NCBI GenBank assembly: GCA_043769275.1
Contig: JAYVJM010000034.1
Location: forward strand, 1-26,112
Direction: 5' to 3'
Source of the DNA: JAYVJM01 sp043769275
GTDB lineage: Bacteria; Pseudomonadota; Gammaproteobacteria; Pseudomonadales; UBA7239
Length of the DNA stretch: 26,112 nt
This document shows positions 22,377 through 26,112 of this stretch, piece by piece. Position numbers and translations under genes: made by a program. Position 1 is the stretch's first letter, and each line of letters begins with the position of its first letter. A model generated the notes under the pieces. It saw only the letters and a program-made list of their open reading frames with translations, was not told where the DNA came from and ran no database searches.

Positions 22377-22846
22377 AAAACAACGCACAAGCCACCAGCA
22401 TCGTGATTCGCTCGGCAGTGGAGGCTGATCTCCCTAGGCTTTTAGCCATTGAAGAAAGCGCACACGTTTACGCGTGGCCGGAATACACGCTGCGCTGGTC
22501 GCTCAACCAGCAAAACTTCTGTATCCGCGTGCTCGAACAGCAAGGGGAAATAACAGGTTTTGCAATTTTTGAATGCGTGCTGGACGAGGCAACGCTGCTC
22601 AATTTGGCCATTGATCCCGCCGCACAAAACCACGGTTTTGGCCGCACTTTATTGCGGGATGGACTGCGAGCGCTGGATCAAAAAATCACGCGCGTGCTGC
22701 TGGAAGTGCGCGAATCGAATGCTTCTGCACGGCATCTGTATCGCTCAGAAGGCTTTGTGGAAATTGCTGTGCGTGAAGATTATTACCCCACATTTTCTGG
22801 CCGCGAAAACGCCCATGTATTAGAGCTTTTTGTGGGCAAACCTTAG
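22373..22846 (+). CDS. rimI: Ribosomal protein S18 alanine N-acetyltransferase RimI
   Basis: GNAT-fold acetyltransferase of about 157 residues that acetylates the N-terminal Ala of ribosomal protein bS18. GNAT motifs are visible: LLNLAIDPAAQNHGFGRTLLR (split: beta4 LLNLAI and the acetyl-CoA loop QNHGFGRTLL) and LEVRESNASARHLYRSEGFVEIAVREDYYP, shown here only as the conserved ESN-x-A-x-x-LY-x-x-x-GF and YY parts. The start ATG 22373 overlaps the stop of the upstream gene (ATGA), which is preferred to the upstream ATG 22343. Same neighbourhood as holD-rimI in E. coli. Confidence 0.9.
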   Translation: MKNNAQATSIVIRSAVEADLPRLLAIEESAHVYAWPEYTLRWSLNQQNFCIRVLEQQGEITGFAIFECVLDEATLLNLAIDPAAQNHGFGRTLLRDGLRALDQKITRVLLEVRESNASARHLYRSEGFVEIAVREDYYPTFSGRENAHVLELFVGKP

Positions 22847-23148
22847 GCCACTTGCTGAAGTATATTCTCCTGACTTACCACTCATCCCAAGCCCGTCATA
22901 TGTCAATTTTGGGTGTTACTTTTGCAAGCAAAGCATGGCTTTCTGGTTGCATCAGGCCGCGCATAAGGCTTGATGCGGGCTTCTGTACATCACGTACTGG
23001 GCGGCGCTTGCATCGCCTTGTTCGCAGTGTTACAAAGAGCCGTACGCCAGAAATCCATTCAACGTAGGCGGCCAACAACATTGAAAAATGGCGCAGTAAA
23101 CAGTAGACACCCAATAAATTACTTAAAAATAAAATGAAGGAAATAATT
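22847..23148 (+). other. Non-coding stretch between rimI and the FG-GAP protein gene
   Basis: About 300 bases with short open frames that do not look like real genes. It contains an imperfect hairpin, GCATCAGGCC (22949-22958) with GGCTTGATGC (22967-22976, 9 of 10 paired, 8-base loop), and a smaller GGCG...CGCC stem about 23002. The last 60 bases are A/T-rich and should hold the promoter of the next gene; no clear -35/-10 pair. No T-run follows the hairpin. Confidence 0.4.
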
Positions 23149-25404
23149 ATGAAACGCATCAAAACGCTCTGTGCGCTTACGGTGTTGGCTGCGGCCGGCC
23201 AAGTCGGTGCCGCCACACTTTCTTACCGTGTCACGGGCAATATCACGGGCATCAAAACGGTTGGAGCTTCGCTAACCCCTGAATTGACGATGGTACCGAA
23301 GGCTCCCTCTATGGGTGGGGCGGGCTATTCCAGCATGTGGACTATCGACACCACAGCCAACACCATTAGCGGCAAGCTAAATTACCCATCGTGGCTCACC
23401 GATGTTTACGTATCCAAAGCCATGACGGCCAAAATTAAACAGCCGAATGCGATCTACCAATTCGGTTCCGGTACAGTCGTTTATGACGCAAGCGATGCCG
23501 CGCACCCCACCTTGACACTAGGCCAGCCGATCACCTTTGGCGCAAGCTCGACCCCCGTCAGCAATGCTTCGCTAGAATGGGATGCGGCAGCGACGGCTGG
23601 CTCCTGTGAGGGCAATCCCAATATTTGCGACAGTCAAAAAGTATTGTTTTTGGGCAAACCTAGCCAAGAATTTTTTTACATGAAGTTGACTTTCTCTGCC
23701 GATCTTAAAAGCTTCACTGGCGTAGCAGTGGGCGCGGATATCGGCGGAGCCGTTGTCGGCATGGCAGGCCTGAAGACGGGCAACACCTATCAAAGCTTTA
23801 CCTTTAGCGGTGAATCAGCCGGCGACCCCAATGCCGATACCGATACCGATGGCACCAAAGACTCGGCAGACAATTGCCCCGCCGTCGCCAATGCCGACCA
23901 ACTGGATGAGGACGGTGACAAGTTGGGCAATGCCTGTGACAACTGCCCCGCTATTGCCAATGCCGATCAAACTGATAGGGATAAAGACGGCATTGGGGAC
24001 GCTTGCGACTCTGATGCCGACGGCGATAACGTGGCAAGCACAGACGACACATGCCCGTTCGCCGCCAACATAGGCGATCAAGACGGCGACCGCATCGACG
24101 ACGCGTGCGATCAACTTAAAACCGACGCTAATCGTTTAACCCTCAACACCACCACGCTAAAAAATGACAGCGCAGGTGCTGCGGTGGCCAATGCGGGCGA
24201 CGTAGATGGCGATGGCGTTGATGATCTGGTGGTGGGCGCACCAACGTCTCCATCCGACAAAAAAACCAAAGATGCCGGTAGTGTGCGTGTGTATTCCGGC
24301 AGAACAGGGCTTGAGTTAAAGCAAATGCAAAAATTTGGTGCAGCGGGCGATGCATTGGGCTTTGCAGTGAGTGGCGCGGGCGATATCAACGGCGACGGTT
24401 TTGCCGATGTGCTTGTTGGCTCACCTAAAGCCGATAAAACCGTAAGCGGCCGAAGACTCAAAGATACAGGCAACGTAACTGTGTATTCCGGCAAAACTGG
24501 CCAGCCTTTGTTGGGCCTGTGGGGCAATGCAACGGGGGATAATTTTGGCGTAAGTGTAGCGGCGGCAGATGTGGATGATGCCACCGGCACGGACGGCAAA
24601 AAACACGCGGACATTATTGTCGGCGCGAACAAAGCCGATGCACCCGGCCGGATTGACGCAGGTCGTGTGGCTGTGTTTTCAGGCAACGGTACTTTGCTGT
24701 TTGAAAAATTTGGTGCAGCCAAAGGCGACAACCTAGGCATCAGCGTAGCGGGCTTGGCGGACATCAACACCGACGGCAAAGCGGAAGTCATTGCCGGCAC
24801 TTATCTGGCCGATAGTGGCAAGCTGAAAGATGCTGGCAGCGCCTTTGTATTCTCCAGCGAAGCGGGCAATCCAGTCAGATTCGCCAAAGCAGGCATGGCG
24901 GCAGGCGACTACTTTGGCTACAGCGTCAGTGGTACAGGTGACGTGAATAACGACGGCGTGCCTGATTTTATCGTTGGCGCTTACAAAGCAGATGTCGGCA
25001 AGCTAAAAGACGCGGGCACAGCCTACGTTTACTCAGGCGTAGATGGCGGCTTGCTCAAACAGTTTGATGGCGCAAGCAAAGGCGGCAATTTTGGCTTTAG
25101 CGTGAGCGCGGCAGGCAAAGTCAATGACGACGCTTTCGCAGATGTGGCCATTGGCGCACCCAAAACCGACGGCAAGGGCGCGCTGTTCGTTTACTCCGGC
25201 GATAAAGACCAAGGCTACAAAGAGCTGTTTAACAAACGCGACCGGGTCAAAGGCGAAGGTTTTGCCTATGCAGTTGGCAGCATGGATGCGAATGGCGATA
25301 AGGTGGGCGACATTATTGTCGGCACGCCGTTCAATAAAATCCCTGCGCTTGGCAGCAGGACGGCTGGCGGCAATGTGACCGTGTTTTCTGGCTCGACAAA
25401 ATAA
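23149..25404 (+). CDS. Exported Ca-binding protein: thrombospondin type 3 repeats plus seven FG-GAP repeats
   Basis: A 751-residue protein that starts with a signal peptide (MKRIKTLCALTVLAAAGQVGA). I choose ATG 23149 over ATG 23134 because AAGGA (23137-23141) sits 7 bases before it. Residues about 22-222 form an unrecognised beta-rich domain with one Cys pair. Residues about 225-322 hold thrombospondin type 3-like Ca-binding repeats (DTDTDGTKDSADNCP, DEDGDKLGNACDNCP, DRDKDGIGDACD, DQDGDRIDDACD). The rest (about 338-751) carries seven FG-GAP/integrin-alpha-type units, each with a D-x-[DN]-x-D-G-like Ca loop and an [IV]VGxP-type end followed by a VYSG strand; seven is the blade number of an integrin-like propeller. 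Some loops (units 3 and 6) are degenerate. Likely a secreted or surface protein for adhesion or binding; no C-terminal sorting signal is visible. No secretion genes lie next to it. Confidence 0.85.
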   Translation: MKRIKTLCALTVLAAAGQVGAATLSYRVTGNITGIKTVGASLTPELTMVPKAPSMGGAGYSSMWTIDTTANTISGKLNYPSWLTDVYVSKAMTAKIKQPNAIYQFGSGTVVYDASDAAHPTLTLGQPITFGASSTPVSNASLEWDAAATAGSCEGNPNICDSQKVLFLGKPSQEFFYMKLTFSADLKSFTGVAVGADIGGAVVGMAGLKTGNTYQSFTFSGESAGDPNADTDTDGTKDSADNCPAVANADQLDEDGDKLGNACDNCPAIANADQTDRDKDGIGDACDSDADGDNVASTDDTCPFAANIGDQDGDRIDDACDQLKTDANRLTLNTTTLKNDSAGAAVANAGDVDGDGVDDLVVGAPTSPSDKKTKDAGSVRVYSGRTGLELKQMQKFGAAGDALGFAVSGAGDINGDGFADVLVGSPKADKTVSGRRLKDTGNVTVYSGKTGQPLLGLWGNATGDNFGVSVAAADVDDATGTDGKKHADIIVGANKADAPGRIDAGRVAVFSGNGTLLFEKFGAAKGDNLGISVAGLADINTDGKAEVIAGTYLADSGKLKDAGSAFVFSSEAGNPVRFAKAGMAAGDYFGYSVSGTGDVNNDGVPDFIVGAYKADVGKLKDAGTAYVYSGVDGGLLKQFDGASKGGNFGFSVSAAGKVNDDAFADVAIGAPKTDGKGALFVYSGDKDQGYKELFNKRDRVKGEGFAYAVGSMDANGDKVGDIIVGTPFNKIPALGSRTAGGNVTVFSGSTK

Positions 25405-25421
25405 GCGCACCGCGTGAAAAA

Positions 25422-25498
25422 GGCAGGGCGAAAACATTGCGCTCTGCCTATTAAAAATGGCCTTTATAGGCCATTTTTTTGGCTTTTTTAAAGCCAAT
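25422..25498 (+). terminator. Triple-hairpin terminator region after the FG-GAP protein gene
   Basis: Three stems in a row: GGCAGGGCG (25422-25430) with CGCTCTGCC (25440-25448); AATGGCC (25456-25462) with GGCCATT (25469-25475) followed by five more T, the best Rho-independent terminator; and TTGGCTTT (25479-25486) with AAAGCCAA (25491-25498). Confidence 0.8.
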
Positions 25499-25519
25499 GA
25501 ATGCCATGCCATCCTTAAA

Positions 25520-25573
25520 AACTTCGATACGCCCGCTGTGCAGGCCACTCAGGGCGAACGGGTTTTCACCCTG
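25520..25573 (-). repeat. Palindromic dispersed repeat, copy C, cut by an insertion
   Basis: The plus strand here, from CTTCGATACGCCCGC through CACTCAGGGCGAACGG to TTTTCACCC, matches the reverse complement of copy B in order and spacing. The match stops at about 25571, where copy B continues with AATGGGTG, and the IS630-type element begins within a few bases. So this is the first half of a repeat copy interrupted by that element; its other half would lie past the window. Confidence 0.65.
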
Positions 25574-25574
25574 T

Positions 25575-26112
25575 TATAGCTAATCGCACAAACAACAAGA
25601 CAGGCATACACTAATCGGATGAGCTACAGTCAAGACCTTAAAAAACGCGTGTTGTTGCATATCAAAAAGGGTAGCGGCAAGACTGAAGCAGCAGCATTAT
25701 TTTCTGTTGGACGCAGCACGATCTATAAATGGCTATCTGAACCTGATGATCATCAACCCAGAAAACCTGGCCCAAAAGACAGCCGAAAATTCAAGCGTTG
25801 TACCTTGCGTCAATTGCTGGAAGCTAATCCTGACATGCTGCAAAAGGAGTTGGCCGCGCATCTCAATGTGGGCGTAAATGCTATCTCGCGAGCGTTAATG
25901 CGAATGGGAATGGTGCGTAAAAAAAGACTTTACGTTATCAGCAAAGTCTCGCACATGAAGACAGGCGGCGTTACCTGAAAAAATACTGCAAAACAGCACA
26001 AAGCCAAACGCACCAGCTTGATGGGTGCTTACCGTGATCGTCGGCTGATTGCTCCGTGGCTGTTTGAGGGAACCTGCAATGCAGCCGTATTTAACACGTG
26101 GTTGGAGAAAGA
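25575..26112 (+). mobile_element. IS630-type insertion sequence, decayed, right end outside window
   Basis: Left boundary is inferred from where the repeat match ends (about 25571-25578), next to TATA, compatible with the TA target of the IS630-Tc1-mariner group. About 40 bases of leader precede the transposase start. The right end and inverted repeat are not in the window, so the boundary is tentative. Confidence 0.6.
25619..26112 (+). pseudogene. IS630-family transposase with internal deletion and frameshift
   Basis: The first frame (25619-25978, 119 residues) encodes the N-terminal helix-turn-helix part: SYSQDLKKRVLLHI, GRSTIYKWL and a second winged-helix stretch KELAAHLNVGVNAISRALMRMG. 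At the A7 run 25919-25925 (A-AAA-AAA-G type) a -1 shift would lead on into KKTLRYQQSLAHEDRRRYLKK, the usual continuation, as in IS630 elements that use programmed frameshifting. That frame stops at 26035-26037, and the catalytic-domain sequence resumes in another frame from about 26003 (KRTSLMGAYRDRRLIAPWLF, then EGTCNAAVFNTWLEK) to the window end. The stretch expected between, with the first catalytic Asp (D-E-S-G-F), is missing, about 45 residues. So this copy should be inactive. Confidence 0.8.

Noticed and set aside
22852..23067. A 71-codon plus-strand frame after rimI
   Set aside because: No ribosome site, no recognisable pattern and a hairpin in the middle; treated as non-coding.
24111..24800. 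Minus-strand frame of 229 codons within the FG-GAP protein gene
   Set aside because: Antisense shadow of a repetitive gene; the Pro/Ser/Ala-rich product follows from the repeats on the other strand.

Overview
This window looks like chromosomal DNA of a gammaproteobacterium. The run ubiE-ubiJ-ubiB-hisI-hisE-tatA-tatB-tatC is the order known from Pseudomonas and relatives. GshA is of the E. coli type, the kdsD-kdsC-lptC-lptA-lptB cluster has the gammaproteobacterial order, and holD-rimI adjacency is also a gammaproteobacterial trait. Genus cannot be fixed from the sequence alone. Both window edges run into transposase sequence.

Layout. (1) 1-633, minus: the first codons of a transposase, directly abutting a patatin-like lipoprotein gene that lost its 3' half. 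(2) 948-6184, plus: a compact set for ubiquinone synthesis (ubiE, ubiJ, ubiB), histidine synthesis (hisI, hisE) and twin-arginine export (tatA, tatB, tatC), with 1-4 base overlaps at several junctions. (3) 6257-8226, plus: a conserved-looking small acidic protein coupled to gshA. (4) 8286-8661: rnpB, the RNase P RNA. (5) 8755-11146: a divergent pair of unfamiliar, probably exported proteins, one with three Cys mini-repeats and one with a Lys/Ala-rich helical stalk plus a ricin-B-like lectin domain. (6) 11207-11956: rsmJ. (7) 12143-16440, minus: kdsD-kdsC-lptC-lptA-lptB for Kdo supply and LPS transport, ending in a glutaminyl cyclase gene. (8) 16576-18676, minus: argD-argF. (9) 18941-19542, minus: rplU-rpmA with a good sigma-70-type promoter, divergent from (10) 19715-22846, plus: an orphan PAS sensor kinase, queD, a probable holD (DNA polymerase III psi) and rimI. 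(11) 23149-25404, plus: a 751-residue exported protein with thrombospondin type 3 Ca-binding repeats followed by seven FG-GAP repeats. (12) from about 25575: a decayed IS630-type element inserted in a repeat.

What stands out beyond housekeeping: a dispersed palindromic repeat family (two copies of about 132 and 155 bases, one copy cut by the IS630 remnant, one fragment); long homopolymer runs at or near gene starts (A10 that puts the natural ATG of an exported protein out of frame, G10 at the start of tatC, C8 in ubiE, C9-A7 at the end of ubiJ) that could be slippage sites or assembly errors; and the divergent pair of unfamiliar exported proteins. I see no CRISPR array, no tRNA and no clear defence or biosynthetic system, so I do not claim a wholly new system here.
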